Shown: positions 1 to 16,020 of the stretch, one piece after another
Layout of the letters: each line of letters starts with the position of its first letter
Position numbering within the stretch: position 1 is the stretch's first letter
NCBI RefSeq assembly: GCF_030463535.1
Contig: NC_132893.1
Coordinates: 28,894,782 to 28,958,781 of the forward strand
Direction of reading: 5' to 3'
Origin: Salminus brasiliensis
Taxonomy: Eukaryota; Chordata; Actinopteri; Characiformes; Bryconidae
Length of the DNA stretch: 64,000 bases
Notes under the pieces: model-generated
What the model saw: the letters and a program-made list of their open reading frames with translations, nothing else
Database searches by the model: none
What the model was told of the DNA's origin: nothing
Position numbers and translations under genes: made by a program

Positions 1-1030
1 GCCGCCCTGCACTCTGGTCCACACTCAGCTGATGTAGAGATCGGCTGTGTCTGAAATCTACAAAATGCTGCCTACTTAGACAGGATGCTGAGTCAGGAAA
101 GCACCTACGTGTTGTCTAAATAGACTTTTAGCAAGCTTAGCTTTTGTTTAGTGGGCGACATTGCTAGCTAACATTAATGGGCAATGACAACACTGCTAAA
201 CGCACATATGTAGAGGTGAGAGGTCGATCCCTTAAGACAGAGTGGACAGCAAGGCATCTCAGTAGTGCCCTAAAAAGCAAACATATGCAATTCGGTCACA
301 GCCGTGGTCTCAAAGGAGCGTTTCCCTTAAAAAGTAGGTAAACATTACATTAAATCACATTAAAATGTATGTAACGCTAATAATTAATTTTGATTGAAAG
401 TGCACACGTTTATATAAAAAGAAAAATAATACTAAAAACAATATATATAAGTATTTGTACTTGTATTTTTTTTACTTTATTTTACAATTAACAAGCAAAA
501 CAACATATATATGAATATATTATATTATAAATATGAACTAGTGACATAAAATAAAATTATATCAATAACTTAAATAAAAAAAATAATAAATATCTTAAAA
601 AACGTCTCAAGGAAAATAACCAAATGAACATATAGTAAACATATGAGCAGCGCAATGCAGCCTCCTGTGAAGCTCATGTTGTTTTTATACTGAAGCCTGT
701 AGGTCAGTCATAGTTTTGAGAAATTTGTCATAATTATTACAAATAAAAAACTCCCAAAAAAAACAGGTGACCCTTTGGTCTTACTATGGGTGCTAAGAGG
801 CTGTTACACCTATGCAAGTACATGGTCACTGTTCAGAGCCAGGATAGGGATTTCAGGGTTTTCAGGTTTTTTTTTTTTTTTACATAGCCTCGTAACTCCA
901 CTGCACAACTAAATAAGCAAACTTTAGACACAAAATGATATTTAATTAAAAAAAAGTTTAAAAGGCAGATATGAGTATATGTGAAGCATCTTTACTTATG
1001 AATACAGACTTTTACAGCATGATTTGTCAC
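1..1030. other. AT-rich flank, nothing recognised
   Basis: Strongly AT-rich with short poly(A) and poly(T) runs (for example 870-890). No open frame, tRNA or repeat family shared with the rest of the window was recognised. Confidence 0.5.
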
Positions 1031-1124
1031 TTAGCCAGATAACCTAAGCCTAAAGCTTAGGACTATCCAAATTAGAATATTACTAATCTTTTTTTATTAG
1101 GTTTAAGCTCTAGTTATCTGGCAA
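1031..1124. repeat. Short palindromic element, TTAGCCAGATAAC family, copy 1
   Basis: The left arm TTAGCCAGATAACCTAAGCC and the right arm TAGTTATCTGGC form an inverted repeat around an AT-rich loop. A second copy with nearly the same arms lies at 2127-2215. Flanking bases (GCATGATTTGTCAC) are also shared with copy 2. Confidence 0.75.
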
Positions 1125-1309
1125 AGTATCAGTATTCAGTAAAGTATCAGTATCTTTATTCAGTATATTTATTAATGAATACAGAATGTGTACAGTGTGT
1201 GTTTTTATTTATTTATTTTTTAGAAATCTGCATAATTGCAACAGCTTTGCTTTTGTTATTATATTAACACATAAATCCTTAAGTTATTATTAAATTTCAT
1301 GTAAGAAAA

Positions 1310-1435
1310 ACAGGAGACCACAGATTTCTTCAGCTCTACCGCTGCGTGTCTCTTCAGCTACATGATGTTGTGCTTCCTGGACTGACGGTGTTCGGACCAA
1401 TGGGAGACCTCACCTCCCTCCCTCCCTCCCTCCCT

Positions 1436-1470
<35 letters not shown>

Positions 1471-1523
1471 AGCCAAGAGTGCTGGAGGAAGGGTGTCTGC
1501 GGGAAGGATATGATGTTGTAAGT
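1310..1523 (+). promoter_or_regulatory. tmem267: Putative tmem267 promoter and 5' UTR exon
   Basis: This is a GC- and CpG-richer island in an AT-rich flank, 4.5 kb upstream of the first coding exon. It contains a CCAAT box at 1397-1401, a (TCCC)n tract running into a (CA)n tract at 1415-1468, and a consensus donor GTAAGT at 1518-1523 that could splice to the acceptor at 6051-6052. No TATA box is clear. The transcription start is inferred, and a second CpG-containing patch at 1575-1630 could also belong to the 5' UTR. Confidence 0.45.
1415..1468. repeat. (TCCC)n and (CA)n microsatellites in putative promoter
   Basis: Six to seven copies of CTCC or TCCC run directly into about 15 CA units within the putative tmem267 promoter or first exon. 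Confidence 0.9.
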
Positions 1524-2111
1524 GATGTAGCTGGTTATCTATATTTATTGTAGTCTGTTTAACTGAGAGTTAAATCTGCGCATCAGCTGCGGGGAAGTGA
1601 ACGGAGGCTAACCGGCGACCTGCAAACGTTAGCTAGCCTGTTAGCTAGCTAGCGCTAGCTACCTAGCTAGCAGCCTCCCTAGGGGTTATGCTGGGTAGCT
1701 GTAGCTGTTATCCACCTGCCAGTATACAAACGCGACACCCGTAACCATGTCTTGTTGCTTACCGTTGGCTACGATAACTTAATGTACCAGAGAGTCGAAG
1801 TGCTTCGCTGTTGTTGATGTTTGTTAGCTTTAAGCTAACGGACAGACTCCGGCTATTAGCTAGATAGCTACCAGGTTGCTGTTAGCAACACAATGGCAGC
1901 GGGTCGCAGGCTAGGATGCTCGCCTGGTTAGCTAGCTAGCTATAGTGCTACGTTTCAGCTTATATATCACTCTATATATTACTCAAAATATCCTCTTGGC
2001 CGTAATTAACTGTTTAATTATTTCATGTTTGAGTGGAAAGCTGCAGTCTTCTATCATTAGCTCCTCGTTAGCTCATGACCAGGTCCCTCTGAATCTGGGA
2101 CGCGTTTCAAC
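1524..2111. other. TAGC-rich stretch in putative tmem267 intron 1
   Basis: Contains many overlapping GCTAGC and TTAGC motifs (1630-1680, 1850-1945), some CpGs near 1575-1630, and otherwise no gene. It may include promoter-proximal elements. Confidence 0.45.
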
Positions 2112-2126
2112 AGCAGGATTTCTCAC

Positions 2127-2215
2127 TTAGCCAGATAACCTAAGCCTAAAGCTAGCTCAGTACTATCCCCTCAGAATATTAGAGATACTAATTTAAGCTT
2201 TAGTTATCTGGCTAA
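2127..2215. repeat. Short palindromic element, TTAGCCAGATAAC family, copy 2
   Basis: The arms TTAGCCAGATAACCTAAGCC and GCTTTAGTTATCTGGCTAA flank the loop. The symmetry extends outward: CAGGATTTCTCA on the left matches the complement of TAATCCTG on the right, so the whole element is about 130 bp (2112-2245). Confidence 0.75.
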
Positions 2216-2318
2216 ATTCAGTAATCCTGATTTGTGAAATATAGCTAGCTACCCACTGCCAGCTGACAAGGGAATTCTGGTAAGGTTCCTGGATACTGTC
2301 CCAATACTAATGACCGAT

Positions 2319-2370
2319 AAGGTAAGGTGCATGTATTGTGTCCTCCGCATTTAACCCATCTGTGGTAGTG

Positions 2371-2405
<35 letters not shown>

Positions 2406-2560
2406 GCACTAGGGGCAGTGAGTACACACACACACCCAGAGCGGTGGGAAGCCAACTCCAGCGCCCGGGGAGCAGAGAGGGTAAAGGGCCTTGCCCAAGG
2501 GCCCAACAGTGGCAGCTTGCCGAGCCCGGGAATCGAACCCACAACCCTGTTATCAATTTG
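2319..2560 (-). mobile_element. tRNA-derived SINE, family A
   Basis: This is an inverted copy with the body GGGCCTTGCCCAAGGGCCCA and the B-box complement GGGAATCGAACCCACAACCC. It includes a (CA)n tract at 2372-2401. It is truncated before the A box at about 2560. It lies head-to-head with the copy at 2655-2885. Confidence 0.85.
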
Positions 2561-2654
2561 ATCAGTCTCAGGTCTCAGGTGAGGAAATGGGCTGTCTTGA
2601 AATAGGCTGAAGGAACAGAGATAAAAGACACACACACAAAAAAAAAATCCATTA

Positions 2655-2817
2655 AATGACAGGGTTGTGGGTTCGATACCTGGGCTCAGCAAGCTGTCAC
2701 TATTGGGCCTTTGAGCAAGGCCCTTCACCCTCCTTGCTCCCTGGGCAGCGCAGCACAGCGATGGCTGCCCACCGCTCCGGGCATGTGTGCTCACTATTTT
2801 ACTGTGTGTGTTGGATC

Positions 2818-2865
<48 letters not shown>

Positions 2866-2885
2866 ACTGTATGGATGGGTTAACG
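2655..2885 (+). mobile_element. tRNA-derived SINE, family A, head-to-head partner
   Basis: It starts at GACAGGGTTGTGGGTTCGAT (B box) without the A box, continues through the CAAGGCCCTTCACCC body and contains a (TG)n tract at about 2821-2864 before the GGATGGGTTAA tail. It is oriented opposite to the copy 95 bp upstream. Confidence 0.85.
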
Positions 2886-2889
2886 ACAG

Positions 2890-4660
2890 AGGCCAAATTC
2901 AATCCATGTCCAACACTAATGGTGAATATGGATGTCTTGTATGGGGAGCTGATTTGAATAATAGTCGTTGATTACTTTACACCTTCATTTCAGCCTTCAT
3001 TTTATTTTTTTTAACAAAAAGGTCATTCAGAGTAGTTTTCTCTACAGTGAAACCAATGTGAAGGACAATGTTTACATCTCTACCACATTTGGAGTAGTTT
3101 GGACTTGGAGTTGTTTTGCCTGGAGTGTCCTCCATTCTCCACTCCACCATGCATACGTTTAGGTTTTAGGCTAAAACCCTCTATCAGGATTGCCTTTTCT
3201 CAACAATTTCTCATGTGTCAGCCACCAGGCGACCTATTTGAAGCTATTTCATGTAATACTCTGTCATGTAACTTTTAGAGACCACCAGAGAGACCCTAGA
3301 GACCAATCCTGTTCCCACCACCACTGTGAGCAGTTCAGACTCTTAATTGACTCCTTGAATTATGCAGAAATATTGCAAAATCAGTGGAACGTCTCTTTAA
3401 CAGCTAGGATTCGCTCCAGGGAAGTTAGGCAGTAGATTGTCACATTGGAGAGAGGTTTTAATGTGAGTTTAGATAAGCCTGCACTCTCGCAGGCAGATGG
3501 TTCTGCTATTTTTAAGTGAACCGCCGGCACCCTCATCGCTTTTCTGCGTCATTGCACATTGCACATGTCACACACTCATTTCCACAACACATCTCTTGTG
3601 TTGGCCTTTGCTGCCTGCTTATCATTTCCTCTGAATTCAACGGACTTATGCATCAGCCCTAGTTTCTCAGCTGTAAAAGTCAAAAACTATGCTTGATCTC
3701 CGAGAATCCGAGAACCCAGCAGTTCCTTTCAGCATTAGGCTTGTAGCACCTAACCAGGACTACATTTCTCCTTGTAGAGAGAGCCCTGGAGAAAAAGGCT
3801 TTGGAAAACATGAAAATAAATAAGAAAATAAATTCCACCTCTGCTGTGATTCACAAAGCTCTGGAGAGCGCAGCTGCCAAGTGTGACTCCATCAGTCGTG
3901 GGCTGGAGAGATCTCTCTTAGTCTGTTAGAAGTTGGCAGTGTATTTTTAGAGCATAGCTTCGGCCCTCAGCCGAACTCCCAGTGACTAGGCTCCATTAGA
4001 CAATAGCCTCGTTTTCATGTGTTTCAGTATAATGTCCACCCAGCCGTTGGTTCAGTGAACTGGGCTGTAGGCTTCTGCTGCTCTCGTTAATACACTAATG
4101 ATATTGGGGTTTATATTTAGGCACGATTAGGGGTTTAAATCTGAACTCATCAGTTTCTTTCAATGTGAAGATGATTAGAAGACGATTCAACAATGACTGA
4201 AATCTCAAAACTCACCAAGTTATTTGTTTTTTTGGGGGGGATCCACTAAATGCACATATATTTCTGGAGGAACTCTGGTAGTGGCTTTATATTTGCGCTG
4301 TAATGGGTTATAGATAAGAATTGCATTACCCCAGGCGTTTGATCATACCATGATGATTTTTTTTGGACAGACTTTTTTAACCTCCAGTGAAAACCAAACT
4401 GATTTGGTCTCTTTCTGATGGGGGATGCTGTACTTTGACATCAGCTGGATCAAGAGCTACCTGTAGAACCTGTAATGACATGTTAGGGTTGTTGGAGACA
4501 TCTTGTGATCTGCTCTTGGGCTAAAAAATTCTAGGACGGCCTGATCTGGCCAAGTTGGCAGTTGCTGTAAATGTTGCCTGATTGTAAATTATTTAGGGGA
4601 CAGAGGCACGGCTGATTTCTAACTGTTCTGAGATCATTTTAAACTCCTCTGCATCTAAAG
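2890..4660. other. Putative tmem267 intron 1, no gene recognised
   Basis: Non-coding by inspection. The short reading frames at 2968-3162 and 3190-3435 have no recognisable similarity. No repeat family shared with other parts of the window was seen. Confidence 0.45.
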
Positions 4661-4664
4661 GATA

Positions 4665-4954
4665 AAGGTGCACGTATTCGTCACTGTACAGTGTGGACTG
4701 TACAGCGAAATGTGTCCTCCGCATTTAACCCATCTGGTAGTGAACACACACTCACACACACACACATGTGTTAGGGGCAGTGAGTACACACACACACCCA
4801 GAGCGGCGGGCAGCCAACTCCAGCGCCCGGGGAGCAGAGAGGGTAAAGGGCCTTGCTCAAGGGCCCAACAGTGGCAGCTTGCCGAGCCCGGGAATCGAAC
4901 CTACAACCCTGTTATCGATATCCCGGCGCTCTAACCGCTGAGCCACCACTGCCC
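4665..4954 (-). mobile_element. tRNA-derived SINE, family A, full length
   Basis: The complement reads from a complete tRNA-like head (TGGTGGCTCAGCGGTTAGAG) through GGTTCGATTCCCGGGCTCGG and the family body, and ends at the GCGGAGGACACATTTCGCTG tail. It is the best full-length representative of the family in the window. Confidence 0.9.
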
Positions 4955-5209
4955 TTCTTTTTAAAGAATCAAGAGCAGAGCAAACTAAAAAAGACAGGCT
5001 CCTCCAGAACCCTCTCTAACCATGTTCCAATCATTTGCAGCTAATGTGCTGCACCTGATTTTGATTTTAGACATTTTAAACAGTAATAAATGTGAGCATG
5101 TTTATTTGTGAGCACCGTTTGCAATTTATTAAGGATTTTAAAGGCATTTCTTTAGTTGTATGTTTTAATTAAATTACCTTTTATATCTCAGTATTGTTAA
5201 AATGAAGGG

Positions 5210-5760
5210 GACCCTATCATACTCCCTGTGTAAGGTGCGTAGCGATCCTCATTGCTATCTTACACCCCGCTAGCAGTCTATTTTCACGCCTTCCACCAGC
5301 GTCGCTTAAATAGCCACAGTTCTTGCGAATATATCTACGCCGATGGGCGCGGTGATCTCAAAATTACATGTGTTCATGTAAATTTCTGGTGTGTTGCTAT
5401 CTTGGCAATGGAAAACACAGGAACTCCACTGACTGACAACAACCTAGGCAGATGTTACCAGTCAGACATTCATTGCTATCTTGGCAGTGAATTGTCAACA
5501 CAGGCGTGTGCACAACACATGTACACTCCTGCTTTGCTCCATTGAAATAGCAATCTGCCAAAGTCAGACCGCACAGACTGCAATGGCGAGTGACACACTG
5601 ATTGGTTTATTGCATGTTACGCCCCAATAACACACCCATGATTAATTAAGAGACTTAGTTCATGCCTTTTGTGCGTTTTGAGGCAACGCAGGGTGTACTT
5701 TTCCCGCTGTTACCATAGCAAAGACACACTGACATTCCCTAAATCAAGCTGCACGGTTGA
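5210..5760. other. CpG-containing, probably transposon-derived stretch
   Basis: Contains repeated phrases such as TTGCTATCTTGG and CATTGCTATCTT (5250, 5395, 5470) and several CpGs. A 97-codon frame (5252-5545) is not recognisable. An old DNA-transposon-derived repeat is the likeliest explanation, but no terminal repeats were identified. Confidence 0.35.
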
Positions 5761-6088
5761 CGGCGTGAATGTCCTGAATGTCCATATGTTTAAATATGTA
5801 AAAAAGACAAAGGGTTTTATGGGATGTCCTGATTGTCTCACAAGACTGTATGTTTAAAAATGTGAATTTTATTTTGACCAAAAAAAGAATGCATACTTCT
5901 GTACTTTTTGCAGTGCATGACCATTGAACATTGATTGTAATATTCAGTGTAAAATTCAGTGCAATTGAATTTCCACATTTGTCCATTCCTGTTCACAGTA
6001 TATTAGAATATATCTGAGGTCAATCTCTTCATTTTCTGTTTGTCCCTGTCAGAAGTGGCTGCTGACCCCTCTGTTCTAGAGGCCAGCG

Positions 6089-10931
<4,843 letters not shown>

Positions 10932-11843
10932 GGGAGCACTTTTAACATACGCAGGCTTGTACGATGTGTGTGGAATTTCTGTTTTTCTTTGTTTTGGATT
11001 TTCTCCAGGGAAGTTCAGTCCCGGCACTGGAATGGTCTGTGCCTGCAGACTCTAGTGGGACTGACTTTGTGCTCTCTTTTTCACCCTTTGACTCACGTCC
11101 ATTATCCTTCGATTCTTCCCCCACCCCTTGCCTTTTTATCGCGTTGTATCTGTGGTCATTTTAACTAGCTGGTCAGGTGTCCTTTTGCTGTCAGGTTTTA
11201 TTGACGTCACTTATTGGACTTGTGCATTTCTACTATTTATAATTGTAAGAGCGACTGAAGAGACTGTTGCCCTCCTCTTTCGAAGGATCTTCTTGCCTTG
11301 TGGTTGTACGGAACCTACAAGTCTTTTACACTTGATGTGATTCGTTTAGGCCAAGAATTTTTTTAAGGCTTTATTTCCCTCCCTCCAGACTGGGCTGTAT
11401 TTAGCAGACAGTAACTCTTCCCTCAGCAGAGGAATATCAGTCATGTAGACCACGTAGGCCATCTGAGCCTCACATCCACTCTCACCAAAGTTCAGAGTTA
11501 CTGTGCTAGACATCATTGAATTATGACTTCAGACAGACATCAATACTGGCTGGCAGCTTGGCTCGCTGTGCTTAGTCAGCATGGTAACATACCGAATATT
11601 ATATACAGGAGAGCTCAGGGCACTCGACTTTAATAATTTAGCTTAGTCTGACAATACGTAGAGAATTTTGTAGTAAGTGTTTCCACAATAAATAATCTCA
11701 AAGGGACTCAAGATGCCTGCTTTGGATAGGGTTCCTTTAAGATTAAAGGAACTACCACTGCTAAAGCTGGGGCTTTGAAGGGAAATGTGTGTGTGGTAGC
11801 TATCTATCGGTGAAGTTAGATATCCTTTCATTCTAATAAACAA
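10932..11843 (+). other. tmem267: Probable tmem267 3' UTR with poly(A) signal candidates
   Basis: Non-coding sequence follows the stop codon directly and contains no recognisable transposon. AATAAA hexamers occur at 11687-11692 and 11835-11840 on the + strand. Which one is used cannot be told from sequence alone, and the UTR could extend further towards 12.5 kb. Confidence 0.4.
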
Positions 11844-13510
11844 AAGGCAGCCCTCCAGTACGTCCTGTATACCTCTGAAAAATCCTCCCCAGAGCTGTTG
11901 AAGTTTCTCCCACGTTCAAGATGCATCATCAGAAGGTTTTTCTTTTTTTCTGAGCGTGTTTTCACACGTCCCGAATACACAAGTCTCCATCCAGGATCAG
12001 TCCCTGGGGGGATGCTCATTCTCGCTGGTTTGCTCTCTCATAGAAAAATGTGAACGCCACTTTTCAGTGCACAGTTTTGCATACTGGTAGGACCTAGGGT
12101 CACCCGTTTATCACATTTCCTTATTTTTCTTGGATATAAACAGTCAAGCAGCAGCCAAAAAAGTGCTGGCATTTTGCCGTGCAGGAACACCTGCAAACAA
12201 GGACCCATTGTCACTGGAGAAGGTTTTTAGCCATGCAGGCGTTAAGTTAAAATGATCATGTAACTGAATGAACAAATCATGCAACCCTGCATGCAGCGGC
12301 GGGAGTGGATAGCACCCACACTCACAGAAGACTGCTTGAAGCGAACCCCAGACCACTGATTTCAAGCGGACCAGAGACCGGTTCTCCAGACTACTCTAAA
12401 CCAGCTTTCACTCTTGACCAAATGTACCAAACTCTCAGAGCAAGCGAGGAACAAAACGTGGGTGAAAAGCCTTTAATCCAGCAGCAGTGAAAGTAGTTTC
12501 CCCTCTTTACAATTAAGATGATTCAAATGTTTCTTTGATGCATCTATACATTTTTTTTTTCTCACCTCTGATTTATAGTGGATACAGCCTCCTACATCTT
12601 GTGGTTTTATCAGCGAAGTGCACACAACTTGTGTGTAGATGTGGTGTCGGTGTGTGTGATCGTTGGCTGTAATAAGTACATGGGGATATGAAAGTGAATG
12701 GAAAAGGTCTGTTTGCTGTTTAGACTTCCAGGAAAAAGCAGATGAGATTAGCATCAGGTGACTGTAGGGAAAAGCCCTGATCAGATTGCCTGCCTGAAGT
12801 ATGAGTAGGTAGGTGGGCAGAGATTACACTGTTAGCTGCTGTTAATGTAGAGCATAAGCAGTTGGACAGTGGCATGGTGTTGTTGCTACCACAGTGCTTG
12901 GGTTTGCAGGGAACCAGTAATTGTGGTTAAGATGTTGAATGTCAGCTTTCATTTAACAAGACTGAACCACATAGCAATCGCAGCCCACATATCAGTCAGG
13001 AGCCCAAAATTAATTGGACAAATTGACAATCTTATATTCTGCCTAGAACTTGATTGCAAACCATTTGCATTCAGTGACTGCCTGAATTCTGCATTCCTCA
13101 GACTGTTCACTGTTAAAGCTCTGCGATGCGTCTGTAAAGTTTCAGTGGTAGTTAGTGAGAGCTCTGTGTTCTCTGCGTCGTTCTCTGTGACTTTCAAAGC
13201 ATTTGATTGGTCCTGAACAGTCAAGATCGTTTTGTACACTTTATAATGCGTCCTGCTGTCTGCACATCTTCAACAGACAAGTAAGTCATTTCCACTGGCA
13301 GTCAGATGTACCCATGATAGTACGTTTCATATGTGAGGTGGGTGGTTTGCTTCTGATCGTGAGCAGTTCAGTTCCTTTGTTCTTCTCAGCACCGTCCTCT
13401 TTCTGTCACACTTATATAGGCTAGCCTTCATCTTATCTGTCCATAAGACTAGGAAGACTATTCCTGCCTGGTAGAAGAAAGGAAAGCAGTATATATCTCA
13501 GAAAATGTGA
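11844..13510. other. Downstream of tmem267, no gene recognised
   Basis: The 115-codon + frame at 12869-13216 and the overlapping - frame have no recognisable domain. A chemokine gene (ccl27/28-like) was specifically looked for here and to 29.8 kb because of human gene order. No exon with the expected CC and following cysteine spacing was found by eye. Confidence 0.4.
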
Positions 13511-13516
13511 CTTTCA

Positions 13517-13795
13517 GGCCCGAGTGGCTCAGTAGGTTAAGACTCTGACACTGTGGCCCGAGGACTCGCAATGCTCTTGAATTCTGGGTCATGCTGCTTC
13601 GCCATCAGCAGCCAGAGCCTGAGAGAGCACAATTTGTCATGCGCTCTCCTCTCAACACTCATCATTATTGTGAAGATGACCCGTCTATCAGAACTGGGGA
13701 TTCTATTGTGGTCCTCTGAGCGTGTTGGCTGCCTAGTGATGCTGCACTGGCGGCAGTTGGAAAATAGGCAGTGGCTAATTAGTGGGTGGATTTGT
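13517..13795 (+). mobile_element. tRNA-derived SINE, family C
   Basis: The head GGCCCGAGTGGCTCAGTAGG is tRNA-like and is followed by the family body CATCAGCAGCCAGAGCCTGA and AGAGCACAATTTGTCATGCG. It shares this body with the copies at 13953 and 21773. The B box is diverged. Confidence 0.75.
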
Positions 13796-13952
13796 TGGCT
13801 TAGCTAAATTAGGTAGAAAATTGAGTAAAAATCAAAAGAGGAAAAAAAGACATTTCCTGTTTAAATTTTTTTTTTTCAATGGTTGGCTAACCGGCTCTCA
13901 AGACTTTTCTCATCATTTTTTATTTATTTTTTTAATTAAGATTTTAAGTTCT

Positions 13953-14168
13953 GTGGCCCTGAGTGGACTAAGGTGCTGTCACTATGATCGGAGGATCGCT
14001 GGTTCGAATCCCAGTCATGCAGCTAGCTGTCAGCAGCTGAGGCACAAAGAGAGCACAATTGGCCTTGCTCTTTTCAGGGTGGGTAGATGGCACTCTCCCC
14101 CCACATCCTTCGCTGCGGTACTGGCCACCACTGGTGTCTGCAGGCTGGTGCGTTGCGACGGCTTGACT
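13953..14168 (+). mobile_element. tRNA-derived SINE, family C
   Basis: The head GTGGCCCTGAGTGGACTAAG leads to a good B box (GCTGGTTCGAATCCC), then TCAGCAGCTGAGGCACAAAG and GAGAGCACAATTGGCC, the same order as the neighbouring family C copy. It abuts an inverted family B SINE on its right. Confidence 0.8.
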
Positions 14169-14177
14169 GCGCACGCG

Positions 14178-14420
14178 TTACATTTACATTTATGGAATTT
14201 AGCTGACGCTCTTATCCAGAGCGACTTACAAGGTTGCTTGTATTACAGCAGTAGGCCAGTGTAGTGTTAGGAGTCTTGCCCAAGGACTCTTATTAGTGTA
14301 GCGCAGCAAAGTCACCCAGACTGGGAATCGAACCCCCAGTCTTCCACGTGATGTGGTAGATCACTGGCAGGTAGTGGCAGGTAGTCACTAGTGTCAGGGC
14401 ATCGCGTGTAATTGGGGGTT
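14178..14420 (-). mobile_element. tRNA-derived SINE, family B, with LINE-like 3' tail
   Basis: On the complement, the B box GGGGGTTCGATTCCC precedes GTGACTTTGCTGCGCTACAC, AGAGTCCTTGGGCAAGACTC and the tail TAAGTCGCTCTGGATAAGAG. The copy ends in (ATTTAC)-type repeats, seen on the + strand as CATTTACATTTATGG. The same tail is found in a LINE remnant at 55393-55749. Confidence 0.85.
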
Positions 14421-14589
14421 GGGGGGGAGTATATACGGGTTGGGTAATTGGTGGTCCACATTGGGGAGGAAATGGGGGTGACATCCAAAAAAAAAAAAGA
14501 TTTTAAGTTATTTAAGCATTCAGGAATATAATCAGTCCTGGGTTTCAGTAAATTAGTCACATGGCAGGTCACGCTTAGAACATACACCC

Positions 14590-15014
14590 ATCAGCCAACA
14601 TTAAAATCACTGACCTAATATTGTCTTTGTTCCCCTCGTGCCGTCAAAACAGCTCTGTAGTCCTGTCAGGATGTGGACTTCACAAGATCTGTGAGTTTTC
14701 ACACTGTAGTATTTGGCAGCAGATCCTTTAAGTCCTGTAAGTTGTGAGGTGGGGCCTCCATGAATCGCATCAGTAAGCCTTGGGCAGGCATGACCCTGTC
14801 GCCAGTTCTCTGGCTGTCCTTGCCTGGAGGACATTAGGATCGACCTGCCGTTTTGGAGATGCTCTGACCCAGTTGTCTAACCCTGTCTAGTCCTGCTTTT
14901 AACACATCACCTTTAAGAACTGTCTGCCACTGCTTCACAGGTACTAGTGCAACCAGATAATCAATGTTCTTCACTTCACCTGTCAGTGTTGTGTTTTTAA
15001 TGTTGTGGCTGATT
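14590..15014. mobile_element. Inverted-repeat element related to Tc1/mariner
   Basis: The left end ATCAGCCAACATTAAAATCA pairs with the right end TTTAATGTTGTGGCTGAT. The internal sequence shows no coding capacity. The same termini occur at 21516 and 49017, where a short transposase-like reading frame remains. Confidence 0.75.
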
Positions 15015-15359
15015 GGTCTATCTCTAGTACATACATCAACATTTTGAGACCGTGTAGTCGTGCCTCTCTTCTCCTCCCCCCTGGGTGTGAAGAGGCCTCT
15101 TTAATTTGTTGCAGAACTCTGCAGGCTTTTCATGTCCCCAGCAGACTGTCCTGGGCTTTCTGTTCGGTGTCAGTGCTCTACGTCTTGTGAATAAGCTTGT
15201 ATGTCTTTGCTGCTTTACAGTATACATTTAAAGACTCATGGTGACCTCATTTACTGTCATTGACAATTCTTTGATCCCCATATTGAAGAACAGCAGAGCA
15301 AACACAGCTGACTAAGAAACAACCTAGCAGGCATCTGTCCAATTAACTGTGTTCCCATA

Positions 15360-15695
15360 TACTCTTAAAAATAAAGGCTGCTACAAAGGGTTCTTGCCAT
15401 GGAGAAACCACTGGTTCTTCTTCTTCTTCTGCCACTTCTAGTTCCATGTTGAAACTGGTCAAGAACCTTTACATACAAGTGAAGGCTCCTCAGATGGTTA
15501 ATCCATATCCATAAAGAGCCATTTTCATAATAGTGATGTGTTTGACCTGAAGGTGTTTCACCCATTTAAAGGTTCTTCACCCGTTCACAAAAAAAAGTTC
15601 TTTATGGAACCTAAATTGGTTCCTCTATGGCATCACTCAAAGAACCATTTGAAGCAAGTTTTCGGTTTTTAAGAGAATAAAATAAGAGAGCTGTA
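15360..15695. repeat. AAGAACC/GGTTCTT palindromic repeat
   Basis: It opens with ACTCTTAAAAATAAAGGCTG and GGTTCTTGCCATGGAGAAAC and closes with AAGAACCATTTGAAGC and TTTTTAAGAG. Repeated GGTTCTT/AAGAACC motifs make it self-complementary. Shorter or diverged copies occur at about 23285-23345, 23700-23800, 24515-24745, 25366-25485, 47262-47345, 51000-51190 and 53850-54080. Confidence 0.65.
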
Positions 15696-15717
15696 ACAAA
15701 TTTCCATGCTTGGTTCC

Positions 15718-16020
15718 TGTGACAAAAGTATTGGGATGCCTGCTCATTCATTGTTGTGTTTTTTTTTCTGAAATCAAGGGTATTTAAAAAAAAAAAAAAA
15801 ACTTAAAACATTTATCCTGCTTCTCCTGGAGTATTGGTCTCAGCTGTCCAGGGAATGCTTTCTTATATGCTTGCTCTGAGGATTTGATTGCATTCAGCAA
15901 CAAGAGCGTTAGCAGGGTCAGAGTGTTGGACGCTCACCTCCCCACCTCAAGTTAAAGTTTTCTCAAGTTGAAGTTGATGGTTTACACCTTAACCTCAACC
16001 ATACCATTTCATTCCAGACT
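15718..16020. mobile_element. MITE fragment, same family
   Basis: It starts at GTGACAAAAGTATTGGGATG and continues through ATTTGATTGCATTCAGCAAC, matching the left half of the copy at 47348. The right half is missing. Confidence 0.65.

Noticed and set aside
4665..4954. tRNA-like A and B boxes as a functional tRNA gene
   Set aside because: The boxes belong to a SINE head. The flanking body is shared with four other copies and no intact cloverleaf follows.
13203..13280. Short frame with SCCLHIF followed by GTAAGT, considered as a CC chemokine exon
   Set aside because: The donor comes only about ten residues after the CC pair, too early for a chemokine second exon, and no signal-peptide exon or third-cysteine exon with matching phase was found.
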